From an uncultured Alteromonadaceae bacterium (GTDB lineage Bacteria; Pseudomonadota; Gammaproteobacteria; Enterobacterales; Alteromonadaceae), in the NCBI GenBank assembly GCA_913056495.1, contig CAJXMO010000019.1, positions 1-64,000 on the forward strand: a stretch of 64,000 nucleotides of DNA, written 5' to 3'. The stretch's first letter is position 1; the number at the start of each line of letters is the position of its first letter. Shown here in pieces: positions 8,142-19,300 of this stretch. Position numbers and translations under genes: made by a program. Under the pieces are notes generated by a model. That model saw only the letters and a list, made by a program, of their open reading frames with translations, did not search any database and had not been told where the DNA came from.

Positions 8142-9503
8142 TTAAAATTTTACAGAACTGAGTTGGCCATCTATACGCTGGTCATTCACTTTTAAATTTT
8201 CAATTTTAAGTCCGACCACATTATCGAGAACAAAAGGCACTTCAGCTTCTTTTACCGTCACATTCTTGAAATGAATATCCTGCAGCGGTGCGTCCTTATA
8301 AGCGTGCATTTCAAATACGGTTTTCGCTTTTTCCACGTGAATATTGTCAAATATTATATCCCGATATGTTGACGGATGACCGCCTTCTATCACGCCAGGA
8401 TAATTTAACTGAAACCAAAATAAATCATCAAATTCTTCAATTTTCATATTAGTCACCCGGATATGCTCAACCAAACCGCCTCTGTCGAGTGAACCTTTAA
8501 AGCGGATGGCGGCTTTGCCTTTTCGCAGGATATTATTATCAAAATAGACATGGCTAATGCCACCTGACATTTCACTGCCAAGGCCTATACCATCCTCTCC
8601 GCCCATATCATTGTTTCTGACCACAATGTACCGACTAGGTTTAGCAATATCGCGTCCGTCTTTGTCACGCCCGGATTTAATCACAACAGAATCATCACCC
8701 GTTCTAAAATGGCTGTTTTCAACCACTGCATAATTAACCGAATCTAAATCAATACCATCGTTATTCGGTAAATGACTATCAACTTTGATATCTCGCACAG
8801 TCGCATGGTCAGTATAGACTAAGTGATTAACCCAAAATGGCGAGTTTTTACTGGTATAGCCTTCCAATAATACGCGCTTAGCACCAAAAAATTGAATCAG
8901 ACTGGGGCGCAAAAAGTGTCCTTCACCAAACTGTCTTTTTTCAACCGGTACGCCCTCAATGCCCATCGTACGGATTTTTAGCATATCGGGTTTAGACTTG
9001 TCGTACCAGGGATGAAATTCGCTATTTGCGTTACCATCAATCACCCCTTTTCCGGTAATAGCAACATCTTCCACATTAGCCGCATAAATAAGTGGTGAAT
9101 AGCCATACATTTCAGTCCCTTCCCAGCGGGTTTTAACCGCCGGAAGATAATGTTCAGGCTTAGGCGAAAAGAGTAAAACTGCACCTTCAGACAGTTGAAA
9201 ATTAATTTTACTTTTTAAATTAACCGCGCCTTCGCTAAACCAGTCTCCCGGTGGCAAAACGACTGTCCCGCCGCCGGTTTCAGCCAGTGTATCAATTGCT
9301 TTTTGAATCGCGGTTAAATCGTCTATACCATCGTTAGCAACTGCACCATATTCGATAATACTGACTTTTTTATCCGGAATATCTGGCAGTTGAATTTGCG
9401 ATACGATTTGCTCAATTTCTTCACTATAATCACTTGCAATAGCTGCCCCTGAGACGCCATAAAATGCTAAAGATAAAGCTGCTATACCCACTCGCTTTTT
9501 CAT
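8142..9503 (-). CDS. secreted GH28-family enzyme (polygalacturonase-like)
   Basis: A 453-residue GH28 right-handed beta-helix protein with a signal peptide (MKKRVGIAALSLAFYGVSGAAIAS). The family marks are HLPNNDGIDLDS (the NxD motif), FRTGDDSVVIKSGRD (the DD motif) and AIRFKG (RxK). The usual Gly-His-Gly of motif III is not present: the equivalent stretch reads GGEDGIGLGSEMSGGI, so a residue near the active site differs from classical polygalacturonases. An exo-acting or rhamnogalacturonan-type specificity is possible. It follows the first TonB receptor on the same strand, after a hairpin terminator, and belongs to the pectin locus. Confidence 0.83.
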   Translation of the reverse strand: MKKRVGIAALSLAFYGVSGAAIASDYSEEIEQIVSQIQLPDIPDKKVSIIEYGAVANDGIDDLTAIQKAIDTLAETGGGTVVLPPGDWFSEGAVNLKSKINFQLSEGAVLLFSPKPEHYLPAVKTRWEGTEMYGYSPLIYAANVEDVAITGKGVIDGNANSEFHPWYDKSKPDMLKIRTMGIEGVPVEKRQFGEGHFLRPSLIQFFGAKRVLLEGYTSKNSPFWVNHLVYTDHATVRDIKVDSHLPNNDGIDLDSVNYAVVENSHFRTGDDSVVIKSGRDKDGRDIAKPSRYIVVRNNDMGGEDGIGLGSEMSGGISHVYFDNNILRKGKAAIRFKGSLDRGGLVEHIRVTNMKIEEFDDLFWFQLNYPGVIEGGHPSTYRDIIFDNIHVEKAKTVFEMHAYKDAPLQDIHFKNVTVKEAEVPFVLDNVVGLKIENLKVNDQRIDGQLSSVKF

Positions 9504-9534
9504 CTGATAATCCTCACTCTATTTGATCCAGATA

Positions 9535-9563
9535 CAAAAATGGCCAGCGACTGCCGGCCATTT
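9535..9563 (-). terminator. Rho-independent terminator after TonB receptor 1
   Basis: Stem AATGGCC / GGCCATT followed, on the minus strand, by TTTTTG. It lies between the receptor stop (9587) and the GH28 start (9503), so GH28 is expressed by read-through or from its own promoter. Confidence 0.75.
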
Positions 9564-9586
9564 AACATTAAGGTAAAAACCTGGAA

Positions 9587-12280
9587 TTAAAGGTTATAAC
9601 GCGCACCAAAGAAGTACTGAGTACCTGTATGGTTATATTCACGCATCAGGTTTAAGTCGCCATCACCGGTTGTGTATAAACGCTCATACTCATCTGTTAA
9701 GTTAATCACTTCTAATGTGAAGGTTAAGTTTTCAGAAAAGTTATAAAAGGCGCTTAAGTCAACGTGAGTCGGGCCGGTTGTACCATGCTGAGCATTACCG
9801 TTACTGCCTGAAAAATCAGTAATATAATCATCTCGTTTATTTACAGAGATACGAGCACCATAAGTATCTTCTTCATAATACAAAGTTGCATTGTATGAGT
9901 TTTCAGATAACCCGGGGATTTCATCGGCAGATACACGAGTATAGTTACCAACAAAACCTAAATTAGAAAACTTACCCGGTAAAAAGGTAAAGGGTTGCTG
10001 ATAAATCAATTCAATCCCTCTAACGGTTTGTTCTGCAATGTTTCCCGGCGTATTGTGCTCATATTCAACCGTTCTTGGGTCTAATGCCAGAGCCGGATCA
10101 TACTGAGGATCATTGTCAATAAAGGGTAAATACGCTGGATCAACTAACTTAGTCTCAGAATTAGAATCAATAAGGTCTGTAATATCTTTATAGAAATAGG
10201 TCGCAGCAACTAACGCTTCACTATCAAAGTACCATTCAACACCTAAATCAAAGTTATTTGAAACAAACGGGTCCAAAAATGGGTTACCTGCACTTACGGT
10301 GCCGTTAACATATGAGAATGAAGGATTACCCGGATTAAGCGAACCTAAGCTTGGGCGCGTCATGGTTTTAGATAGGCCTAAACGCACGATTACATCATCT
10401 GTTGCATCTAATGCTAAGTTAAGCGATGGCAATAAATTATTGTAGCTGTTATCAATCGTAACCGGATCACCCTGAATAAAACCAGAAGATGAAGTCTCAG
10501 TTTTAACATATCGCAGGCCATAGTTGGCTCTTAACCATAAGTCACCGATCTCATGCTCTGAGTTACCTTCCACATAAACAGCTGAAGTTTTTTCATTTAC
10601 TTCCCGACTCTGGCCTGAACGAGGTTCCACACTAGCATTCCCGTATAAATCGGCTGCTATTTTATCAAAATCAGCAACGATAAAACGAGGTAGATCTTGA
10701 CCATCAAAGCCATTGCCAAAATCATCATAAGGTAATAGTTCTGTGTAGCCGACCGCGGAATCTAAATCCTGAAAACCAACAATTTGCTCTTCTGAATAGG
10801 TTAATGTTCTGTCGTTAAATGCAATACCCGTATTAATCGTCATTGCATCCAGTTCAATCGATAAATCTGCTTTTGCTGTATCATTTTCACGCAATACATC
10901 TGTTGCACGTAAACGGCCATCAGACAAATCATAATTAGTGGGATCATTGTAATCATAATCAAAAGTATCCACCATTGCCGAATTTGAATTCCCGCCAAAA
11001 TCAAAACCAAATCTATGACGTTGACCTGTCATATTGTAACGATATTGTTCTGAGCGAGCATCTGATTCGGCTGTACCTACCATAGCATCTAACTTCATTG
11101 TATCTGACAAATAGAATTCACCAGATAATACATACTGTTTAAACTTGGTTTCAGAAATTTGCTGACGGCTTTCTATCCGGTTTTGAACGTTATCATAAAC
11201 ACCAGCCTGAACCTGACGGCCATTTGGTGCAACCGTAATAGAAACCGGGGTTATTTCATCAAAAGTACTTCTGAACATTTCGAACATATTATACATAGTA
11301 CGTTCGTTATCTAAGGTTGAGTGCAATGCATCAAAAGTTAAAACAATATCTTCGGTTGGCGCGTACTGAACAGAGCCAGTCATACCTAAGCGCTCTTGCT
11401 CATTACCAAAAAAGTCAGGGCGAGGTAGACGAGGCGTCCATAAACAGTTAATAGCTTCGTTCCCCTGCAAGTCACAGTCTTTTGCATTAATATTACCTGT
11501 GACTTGTGTATTTGAAGTATCAGCAAATAAGCCGCCACCATCTTTAACCGGTGTGGTCCAGCGCACTGTACCAAAACCTTCCTGACGAACGGTTCTTTCA
11601 GATTTTGCAATTGATAACAAAACCCCAACCGTGTCATCAGCAAAAGTATTACTGACCATAAAGGCTAAACGGGGATCAATCTCTTCAGTTACTGTGTTAT
11701 AACCGCCTTGTGCTGAAGCTGCAACATGGAAACCTCTTGAGTCAAAAGGCTTAGCCGAATACATATCAACTGTACCGGCAATACCGCCTTCCTCGGTCGA
11801 AGCTTTAGAGGTTTTTTGAACATCAACCCGGTTAAATAACTCAGAGGCAAATACGTTAAAGTCAAATGCACGGCCACCATTTACACCGCCACCAGAGTCA
11901 GTGCCATCTGTACTAGCGGGTACTTCCATACCGTTTAACGTTGTACGGGTAAATGAAGGGCCTAAACCACGTAAGGTAATTTGTCGACCTTCACCACCTT
12001 CACGGGTAATTGCAACGCCCGGAATACGCTGCAGTGATTCGGCAATGTTCAAATCCGGAAATTTACCAATATCTTCAGCCGCTATAGAATCTCTGGCATT
12101 AACTGAAACGCGTTTGGTTGCCAATGATTTATTTAAAGAGGATCGGAAACCTTTAACTTCAATGGTCTCCATGCTTTCTTCAGCGCCTTCTTCAGCCGCC
12201 ATAACTTGCGATAATGGCGCTAAGCCAAGAATCAAGCTCATACAAGTCAATAGTTTTTTCTTTTTAAATACCTGTCGCAT
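9587..12280 (-). CDS. TonB-dependent receptor (carbohydrate-uptake type) 1
   Basis: An 897-residue outer-membrane receptor of the TIGR01782-like group common in polysaccharide degraders. It has a signal peptide (residues 1 to about 28), a segment ETIEVKGFRSSLNKSLATKR resembling the TonB-box region, the plug motif EDIGKFPDLNIAESLQRIPG, then ITLRGLGPSFTRTTLNGM, and a long beta-barrel ending YFFGARYNL. It probably imports pectic oligosaccharides. It is divergent from receptor 2 across a 500-bp region with two ACCGGT operators. Confidence 0.92.
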   Translation of the reverse strand: MRQVFKKKKLLTCMSLILGLAPLSQVMAAEEGAEESMETIEVKGFRSSLNKSLATKRVSVNARDSIAAEDIGKFPDLNIAESLQRIPGVAITREGGEGRQITLRGLGPSFTRTTLNGMEVPASTDGTDSGGGVNGGRAFDFNVFASELFNRVDVQKTSKASTEEGGIAGTVDMYSAKPFDSRGFHVAASAQGGYNTVTEEIDPRLAFMVSNTFADDTVGVLLSIAKSERTVRQEGFGTVRWTTPVKDGGGLFADTSNTQVTGNINAKDCDLQGNEAINCLWTPRLPRPDFFGNEQERLGMTGSVQYAPTEDIVLTFDALHSTLDNERTMYNMFEMFRSTFDEITPVSITVAPNGRQVQAGVYDNVQNRIESRQQISETKFKQYVLSGEFYLSDTMKLDAMVGTAESDARSEQYRYNMTGQRHRFGFDFGGNSNSAMVDTFDYDYNDPTNYDLSDGRLRATDVLRENDTAKADLSIELDAMTINTGIAFNDRTLTYSEEQIVGFQDLDSAVGYTELLPYDDFGNGFDGQDLPRFIVADFDKIAADLYGNASVEPRSGQSREVNEKTSAVYVEGNSEHEIGDLWLRANYGLRYVKTETSSSGFIQGDPVTIDNSYNNLLPSLNLALDATDDVIVRLGLSKTMTRPSLGSLNPGNPSFSYVNGTVSAGNPFLDPFVSNNFDLGVEWYFDSEALVAATYFYKDITDLIDSNSETKLVDPAYLPFIDNDPQYDPALALDPRTVEYEHNTPGNIAEQTVRGIELIYQQPFTFLPGKFSNLGFVGNYTRVSADEIPGLSENSYNATLYYEEDTYGARISVNKRDDYITDFSGSNGNAQHGTTGPTHVDLSAFYNFSENLTFTLEVINLTDEYERLYTTGDGDLNLMREYNHTGTQYFFGARYNL

Positions 12281-12448
12281 AACTGTTATCTCCTGTTGTT
12301 AGTATTTAGGTTGCAACTTATTACTGTTACTCATGCCTAAAATTATGTATAGCCAGTGCTATACAATGTGCTCCACAGCAAATTAAATATACACCATAGA
12401 AACATTTAACCACCATAAATAAACATTTTTTTAACCATACAATATCAA

Positions 12449-12460
12449 GCCACCGGTGGC
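12449..12460. promoter_or_regulatory. LacI-type operator, receptor 1 side
   Basis: Perfect 12-bp palindrome GCCACCGGTGGC with A on both sides, upstream of TonB receptor 1. Confidence 0.78.
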
Positions 12461-12644
12461 AAACATAAAATAACATAAACCAAGATTATTAAATTTGTAT
12501 AGTAATCAAACTAAAAAAGTCAAACCTGCTCTAATTCACTGTCTAAAAATAAAAAAACTCCGGATTTCAATCATTACAAGAAACAAAAAAGCATTAAAAA
12601 TTAAAAAAAATAAGAACAAATTAAAATAATGTAAACAAAAACAT

Positions 12645-12658
12645 TGCCACCGGTGGCA
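12645..12658. promoter_or_regulatory. LacI-type operator, receptor 2 side
   Basis: Perfect 14-bp palindrome TGCCACCGGTGGCA upstream of TonB receptor 2. Confidence 0.8.
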
Positions 12659-12793
12659 GGTTGTACTATTTTATAAAAATGCAAAGCACACCTTTGCTAT
12701 GAAAGCTGTATCAAACGATATAAAACTTAATTAACACACAGACATAAAGTTTTTTATCCAGTCATGGTTAATAAAATTGATATAGGGTACGTA

Positions 12794-15517
12794 ATGAGCA
12801 CTTACAAAAAATTCAATGCAAAAATTATTTCTCAGGTTATCGCAGCCAGCTTGCTAAGCACAGCTTCAGCCAGCACTTTTGCGGCAGAAGAAGAAATGGA
12901 AGTTATCAATGTTCAGGCACGAAGCTACTCTGATAGCTTAATGAAAGCACTGAGCAGCAAAAAAATGGCAAATGGATCCGTTGATACGATTTTAGCAGAA
13001 GATATTGCAGACTTTCCGGATCAAAACTTGGCAGAAGCACTACAACGTATTCCGGGCGTTGCAATCTCTCGTGAAGCAGGCGAAGGACGAGAAATTACTG
13101 TTCGAGGTTTAAATTCAACTTTCACCAGGGTACAACTCAATGGCATGCAAGCGCAGTCGCTGGCAGCGGGTTCAGGCGGCGTTCAAACCAGCCGGGGTTT
13201 TGACTTTAACGTATTTGCATCAGAATTATTTAACCGCCTGGATGTTCACAAAACCACGTCAGCACAGCAAGAAGAAGGTTCACTAGGTGCTACGGTTTCG
13301 CTGCGTACAGCCAGACCTTTTGATTTTAAAGATGAGCAAGTCATGGCGGTTAATTTTCAGGAAGCCTACAACGACTTATCTGAAGAGCTATCGCCCAGAG
13401 CTTCTGGTCTATACAGTATTAAAAACTCAGATATGACGTTAGGTGCGCTCATTTCAGCATCTTATTCTGAACGTGTTGTAAAAAATGTCGGTTCAGATAC
13501 AGGCCGCTGGACACAAGATCCAATCAACTGTGATACCTGTACAACCGCAGAGTCAGAAGAAATTGAAAATTCCTGGCATCCAAGATTCCCCCGTTATTCA
13601 GATAAAACGCATGATCAAAATCGTTTAGGTTTAACCGGTTCTTTGCAATGGGTTCCAACTGATTCAACTCAGGTATCATTTGATGTGTTATACGCGAATA
13701 TTGAATCAGAACGTCGCGAACCTTTCATGCAAGCCATTTCTCTCGCCCGCACAGGCGCATCAGGTATTCAGCAATCCAGTATTTCTGATTACATGATTGA
13801 TTCAAACGATAACATTATCTCAGCAACTATTGCTGATGTTGACGTACGTGCTGAAAACTTTAAAGCTGATTGGGAATCTGAATTCCATCAATATTCATTT
13901 AATGTTGATCATTATATTACCGACGATTTTTCGGTAAAATTATTAGTCGGTCAATCAAAATCTGTTCTGGATAACCAGGAACAAACTGTTATTTATGAGC
14001 ATTTCAGTGATAATGATGACCGTAAACAACGTAACTATGCTGATAACTCATCGGCAGTGACTTATGATTTAACTGATATGTTAGATCCTAAAATTTCATA
14101 TAGTTATGACACTGCTAATCCAAATAACTGGGAAGTATCAGAATACCGAAACCGTATTTTTGACGCTGAGTCTGATACATCAACCGCACGTTTAGATTTT
14201 GAATACATTTTAAATGATGATATTAAACTAAAAGCTGGTGCGACCCAAAAAAGTTACGGCTATGAAATTGCCGGTGTGCGCGGCGATAGCGCATTTAACA
14301 GCGAAGATGAAGCAGATGGTACTGTAGATGGCATGGCTTGTGGTATTTCTTATGAGGTCGATGCTGCAGATGGTCAGGAAGTGACGTTTGGCCGCCAAAC
14401 CTTCTTTATGTCTAATGATGCTCAATTTACCCGTTTTTCAGAATCAGGTTGTTGGGACTTACAGCCACGCGCAGGCGATACCCGTTCTGTAGAAGAGGAT
14501 AGCTTAGGTATTTACGGTCAAGCTGACTTTATTTTCGACTTAGGCGGAAGCGAATTACGCGGTAATTTAGGTGTTCGTCATGTTAAAACAGACCTGACTT
14601 CGACCGGTATTCAAAACGGCGATACTGAAGTAACGGTTGAGCACGACTACTCAGATACACTACCGGCATTGAACCTGAGCTATTCACTAACTGATGACTT
14701 ATTACTACGCGGTAGTTTTGCAAAAGTTATGTCTCGCCCTAACTTAGGTACACTAAACCCGGGTGGTAGCGTATCAATTTTCGGCACACCAGCGGTGAGT
14801 TACGGCAACCCTTATATTGAACCGTTCAGAGCAGATGCTACAGACTTTTCTATTGAGTGGTACTTTGATGAAGGCGCTCTATTGTCATTGGCTTACTTTA
14901 AAAAGGATATTGAGTCTCTACCAATCTCAAGCCGTGATAATTTACCTTGGAACCAGGTGGGTTTACCCGACAGCCTGTTAGGGGCACAATATGACGATTT
15001 GAAGGATGAAACCTTTGAAGTTCGCCGTACCATAAACGGTGTAGGTGGCGAGTTAGATGGTTTTGAAATTCAGTATCAGCAAAAGCTGGATTTCTTACCG
15101 GGTCCGGATTGGGTTCAGAAATTTGGTGTGTTAGCTAACATGACTTTTGTTGACTCTGAAGTCACTTACGGCTCGGATCGCAAAGGCCCGTTAACTGGTC
15201 AGTCTGACGAGTCTTCTAACTTCACATTATATTGGGAAGATGAAAAATTCAGTGCACGTGTGTCAATGGCAAATCGTGGTGAGTACTTCTCAAACCTTGG
15301 TTCAAGTGACCCTAAAAACTGGCGGTTCATTGAAGATAGCTCGCATGTTGATATGTCAGCAAGCTATCAAATCAATGAAAACATTAAAGTCAGCATTGAA
15401 GGGATTAACTTAACAGATGAGTCTGCCAACGAATGGATGGATGAATCTGCACCAAGAATAATCAGTTCTCAGAATACTGGCCGTCAGGTATTCTTTGGCA
15501 TTAGCTACAGAAAATAA
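12794..15517 (+). CDS. TonB-dependent receptor (carbohydrate-uptake type) 2
   Basis: A 907-residue receptor when started at the ATG at 12794, chosen because AGGG lies seven bases upstream; an in-frame ATG at 12764 lacks a good ribosome site. The signal peptide ends near STFAAEEE. The plug has EDIADFPDQNLAEALQRIPG and ITVRGLNSTFTRVQLNGM, and the barrel ends QVFFGISYRK. Its mature N-terminus, EVINVQARSYSDSLMKAL, resembles a TonB box. It is related to receptors 1 and 3, suggesting duplication with divergence for different oligosaccharides. A strong terminator follows. Confidence 0.92.
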   Translation: MSTYKKFNAKIISQVIAASLLSTASASTFAAEEEMEVINVQARSYSDSLMKALSSKKMANGSVDTILAEDIADFPDQNLAEALQRIPGVAISREAGEGREITVRGLNSTFTRVQLNGMQAQSLAAGSGGVQTSRGFDFNVFASELFNRLDVHKTTSAQQEEGSLGATVSLRTARPFDFKDEQVMAVNFQEAYNDLSEELSPRASGLYSIKNSDMTLGALISASYSERVVKNVGSDTGRWTQDPINCDTCTTAESEEIENSWHPRFPRYSDKTHDQNRLGLTGSLQWVPTDSTQVSFDVLYANIESERREPFMQAISLARTGASGIQQSSISDYMIDSNDNIISATIADVDVRAENFKADWESEFHQYSFNVDHYITDDFSVKLLVGQSKSVLDNQEQTVIYEHFSDNDDRKQRNYADNSSAVTYDLTDMLDPKISYSYDTANPNNWEVSEYRNRIFDAESDTSTARLDFEYILNDDIKLKAGATQKSYGYEIAGVRGDSAFNSEDEADGTVDGMACGISYEVDAADGQEVTFGRQTFFMSNDAQFTRFSESGCWDLQPRAGDTRSVEEDSLGIYGQADFIFDLGGSELRGNLGVRHVKTDLTSTGIQNGDTEVTVEHDYSDTLPALNLSYSLTDDLLLRGSFAKVMSRPNLGTLNPGGSVSIFGTPAVSYGNPYIEPFRADATDFSIEWYFDEGALLSLAYFKKDIESLPISSRDNLPWNQVGLPDSLLGAQYDDLKDETFEVRRTINGVGGELDGFEIQYQQKLDFLPGPDWVQKFGVLANMTFVDSEVTYGSDRKGPLTGQSDESSNFTLYWEDEKFSARVSMANRGEYFSNLGSSDPKNWRFIEDSSHVDMSASYQINENIKVSIEGINLTDESANEWMDESAPRIISSQNTGRQVFFGISYRK

Positions 15518-15523
15518 CCCCAT

Positions 15524-15552
15524 AAACACCGGGCATTGCCCGGTGTTTTTTT
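15524..15552 (+). terminator. Rho-independent terminator after TonB receptor 2
   Basis: Stem AAACACCGGGC / GCCCGGTGTTT with an ATT loop and a run of seven T residues, directly after the receptor stop. Confidence 0.92.
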
Positions 15553-16250
15553 ATAAGCCCGTCTTCTGTCAATGTGTATCTCTACCTTTTGCTGCCAGCC
15601 CTGTGCATACCTAATCACAACCTTTAACCTTCCGACCTCATTACAAGTTAACGCCGTTAACTGTACCTAAAACCGCCAAACTGCCCTAAACGGAATAAAA
15701 TCAAACAACTTAAAGTGTGACTACCAAGCACTAAAAACTGCAATTAACTCATTCTAACGACACTCTTGAAAAACGCCGTACACGCAGTTTAAAAGCCAGA
15801 TAAAGACAGGTTTAACCGTATTGAAAGTCGTCATACCAGAGAAAGCGGGAGTCCGGAACCAAAAGCCGATTCCGGAGCAAGATTGATACCGAGTCAATCC
15901 TCAAATCCAACGCATGTGCAGCAGCAGAGCATGCTTTACCGCCTTCTTAGGTTATGATGCGGGAAACACCTTGAGTCCTTAGATATAAACTAGAGCAGGC
16001 AAACTAGCGCCAGACACCGTTATGATGAAATACAAATCTGGACAAATGCCTATCACCCGAGTGCGGGTTTCATTTACATTTGGTTTTGAATAGTACACTG
16101 CCTGTAGCACCTTATGACGTGCTAAGTAGCTTTGCGCAAAACAAGCTTTTCGGCATTATCAGTCAGCTAAAATTTTCAAAACAGAACAAGTAAGAGGAAA
16201 AAACAAAAAACGCAGAAGGATTTAAAATGAGGGGTTACAGATTGTCACTA
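15553..16250. other. Gene-free stretch with REP-like debris
   Basis: About 700 bp between receptor 2 and receptor 3 (which converge) with no credible reading frame. It contains a REP-like palindromic remnant near 15829-15856 and the dyad GTTAACGCCGTTAAC near 15647-15661. Base composition is less AT-rich than the other gaps, which suggests decayed coding or repeat DNA. Confidence 0.5.
15829..15856. repeat. REP-like palindromic remnant
   Basis: CGTCATACCAGAGAAAGCGG followed by GAGTCCGG strongly resembles the widespread CGTCATTCCCGCGAAAGCGGGAATCC repeats of gammaproteobacteria, with several mismatches. Further CCGGA-type fragments lie up to 15876. One copy only was seen. Confidence 0.5.
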
Positions 16251-16251
16251 A

Positions 16252-16292
16252 ATAAAATATGGGCAGGCAACCAAACACCTTACCTGCCCATA
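16252..16292 (-). terminator. Terminator after TonB receptor 3
   Basis: Stem TATGGGCAGG / CCTGCCCATA (16258-16267 and 16283-16292). On the minus strand it is followed by TTTTATTT, right after the receptor 3 stop. Confidence 0.8.
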
Positions 16293-16303
16293 GCGCCTAT
16301 TTT

Positions 16304-19300
16304 TTATAGCGAGCCGCGTAAGCCAACTAAGAACTGACGACCATTTACAAAGTATTCCATTGGTTGTTTATTGTAAATGTTACCCCACTGTTTCTTCGGT
16401 GCGTTGGTCAAGTTAATGATTTCAAATGAAACTGACATGTCATCATTTAACTTATAGCGAGAAGAGAACTTCCAAGTACCTTTGTCTTCATATCCACGAC
16501 CGAATGTACCTTCATCTTTATATTCGTTGCGATATTCTTTGTTATAACCTTCACGATAGTTATAAGAAACACGCGCACTGAATTTATCGGCTTCATAATA
16601 AAGCGTGGTATTGACCGTATTTTTAGACGTTTCTTCTTCAACTAAGTTTAGTACTTCATTAGTGAAAGGATCGGTTACATCACGAGTGTAATCAATGTAA
16701 GTATAGTTCGCGGAAATACCAAAATCGTCAAACCCTTCTGGCAAGAAAGTAAACGGTTGTTGGTAAATTAACTCATAACCCCACATACCTTCAGACGGCG
16801 TATTTTCCAAGCTTTGAACCGACCAAATTGTATCCGGCGTAATCAGCTCGTTACCATCAACGTCCACATTCAAGCCTTCAAGGAATTCACGGCTTAGTTT
16901 AGTATTTTTAGTGGTTTTCGATAAACCTGAAATATCTTTATAGAATACAACCGCACCTAATAAAGCTTCTTGATCAAAATACCACTCTAAACCTAAATCA
17001 AACTGGGTTGCTTCATAAGGTTTTAATGAAGGACCCGCGCCGACTTTAATTGAACCGCCACTTTCTTCACCGGTTTCAGAATTGGTTGACGGCTCGCTTA
17101 CTGAAACGGATGACGCTAAATCTTTTAATGCAGGGCGAGTAATCGCTTTAGATGCGCTGAAACGGCCTACTAAATCCTCAGTTAAATCAACCGCAATATT
17201 TAATGAGGGTAAGAAGTTATTACTGGTACTAACTGTAGTTACCCAGCCATAACCGTCTTTATAGTTTGCACCTTCACCCCAGCCTGCCAATAGCGTATTT
17301 TTATTGTAATGATCTTTATTCGCAATAGACGAAGTATTTGTATTATCTAAATAACGGAAACCGATATTCGCTCGAACATCAAAGCCAGCGACTTCACCAT
17401 CATAATCAGTTTGGAAATACACACTATCAACTTCTTCTTTAAGGCGATAAGTCTGATCGAAGCGCTCACGTCTTTGCATAAACTCTTTGTCACCAAATGC
17501 AGTCATCATTTTATCAAAATCAGCCGCGGTCCAAGTCGACTGAGTGATAGCAGATGAGCCAGGCACAGAGACAGAATTACCAAACTCAATATCTAAATCA
17601 GCAAGCGTAGTTGCATATAAGTTGCCGTCTAAATCAATCCCTGTATAGGGGTTGCCTTGTTCATCCGAATCATAATCCACAGCCCAGGTTTCTGCACGGT
17701 TGCCTGTTGTTCCAGCTTTTGGATCATTCGCAGCACGCGTTTCAGACGACTTTAAACGCTTATAATAGTTGCGGTAATAGTGTTGCTCAGTTTCAAACGA
17801 GCGTGAATTAACACCAAATTTTAAGGTGAACTCATCATTTAACTCATAAGCAAAATCTAATTTTAGCGTGCTATTTTCGCTTTCAATTGTCTGACTAGCA
17901 GTACGGGTTAAAGCGACATCATAATTGTTACCGTCTTTAATTGCTGCTTTTGATTGGTCTAACGTATAGTCACCGCCTGCAAATGAACCATCTGCAAATT
18001 GAGGCTGATTAGGGATAAATACGAACGATGGCATATCCATGTTCATTTTACCAGTTGCAGTAGTATTCCCCTGGTTATTAATGAGATCAAGCGGATTCAC
18101 AGAGCTGTCATAACTATAAGCAACAACTGAATTATTTGCATCAATAGCAAAAGTATTCTGATAAGGCACATCCAGATCGGAAGTACCGGCACCGACTAAT
18201 AATTCGGCTTTTAATTTATCATTGATATACCAGTCAGCATTAAATGATAGTTGGTTAAAAGTTGATTCAGATTTATCTTTACGCGCTTCAGAGCGAATTG
18301 GCGCATTTGAAAATGCACCGGCAACAATATTGCCATTTGCATCAGAAACTAAACTCTCTGGAAATATCTCCGGGTTACCTTTGTTATCGCGGAATAAAAC
18401 CGAATATTGGTACTCATTTACGTCAGTTTCCAGTTTTGCGTGTAACCAGTCAAGGCTCATCGACAAATCTTCAGTCGGTGCATATTGAAGCGCACCAGTA
18501 ATACCTAAACGAGTTTTTTCCTGACTATAAATTGAATAACGCGGAATCCGTGGAATATACTTTCCATCTAAATAATCATCGTCATAAATACCGTTTTTCT
18601 CGCCATCCACGATCGTTCTCGGTGGCTCAATCAGTAGATTAGGGTTGCCATAAGCCTCGGTATCGCCTTTTTCACCATTGTGTTTAGGGTTTAATACCGT
18701 CCAGCGAACCGAAGATGAACCTTCAGACTGAACAACCCCCTTTGAGTATGCTACAGAACCTAAAACACCAAATTTATTATCCCAGTTTTTACTGGCCATA
18801 AACGACATACGAGGTGTGGTTTCAGCAGCGATATCGTTATAGCGGGCATTAACATTGTAAGATAACTTTGTACCCTGATATTGGAATGGTCTAGCTGACT
18901 GCAAATTTACATTACCACCAATACCACCATCTTCTAATTCAGCAGACGGCGATTTATCAACGGTTACCTCAGTAAATAATTCTGAAGCAAAAATATTAAA
19001 ATCAAATGCACGCGATTTATTTGAACCACCGCCAGCATCTGAACCAGAGCCCGCAGACGCAGATTCCATGCCGTTAATCGTAGTTTTTACGAAACGTGAC
19101 CCTAAACCACGGATTGTAATTTGACGACCTTCGCCGCCATCTTCTTCCATAGAGATACCCGGAACACGTGCAAGTGAATCAGCCACGTTCAAGTCGGGAA
19201 ATTTACCAATATCTTCCGCTAAAATAACATCGCGTGAACCAACCGCATCTCGTTTTGACATCAATGCTGCGTTCAAACTACTTCTGAAGCCGGTTACTTT

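Larger units (their letters stand above)
12281..12793. promoter_or_regulatory. Divergent promoter region with two operators
   Basis: An AT-rich 513-bp gap between two divergent TonB receptor genes. It carries GCCACCGGTGGC at 12449-12460 (168 bp from receptor 1) and TGCCACCGGTGGCA at 12645-12658 (136 bp from receptor 2), centre to centre 197 bp. The spacing allows each operator to serve one promoter, or both to be bridged by a tetrameric repressor. No gene is seen in it. Confidence 0.75.

Noticed and set aside
9244..9256. CCCGGTGGCA inside the GH28 gene as an operator
   Set aside because: Only the right half-site matches and it lies in coding sequence; taken as chance.
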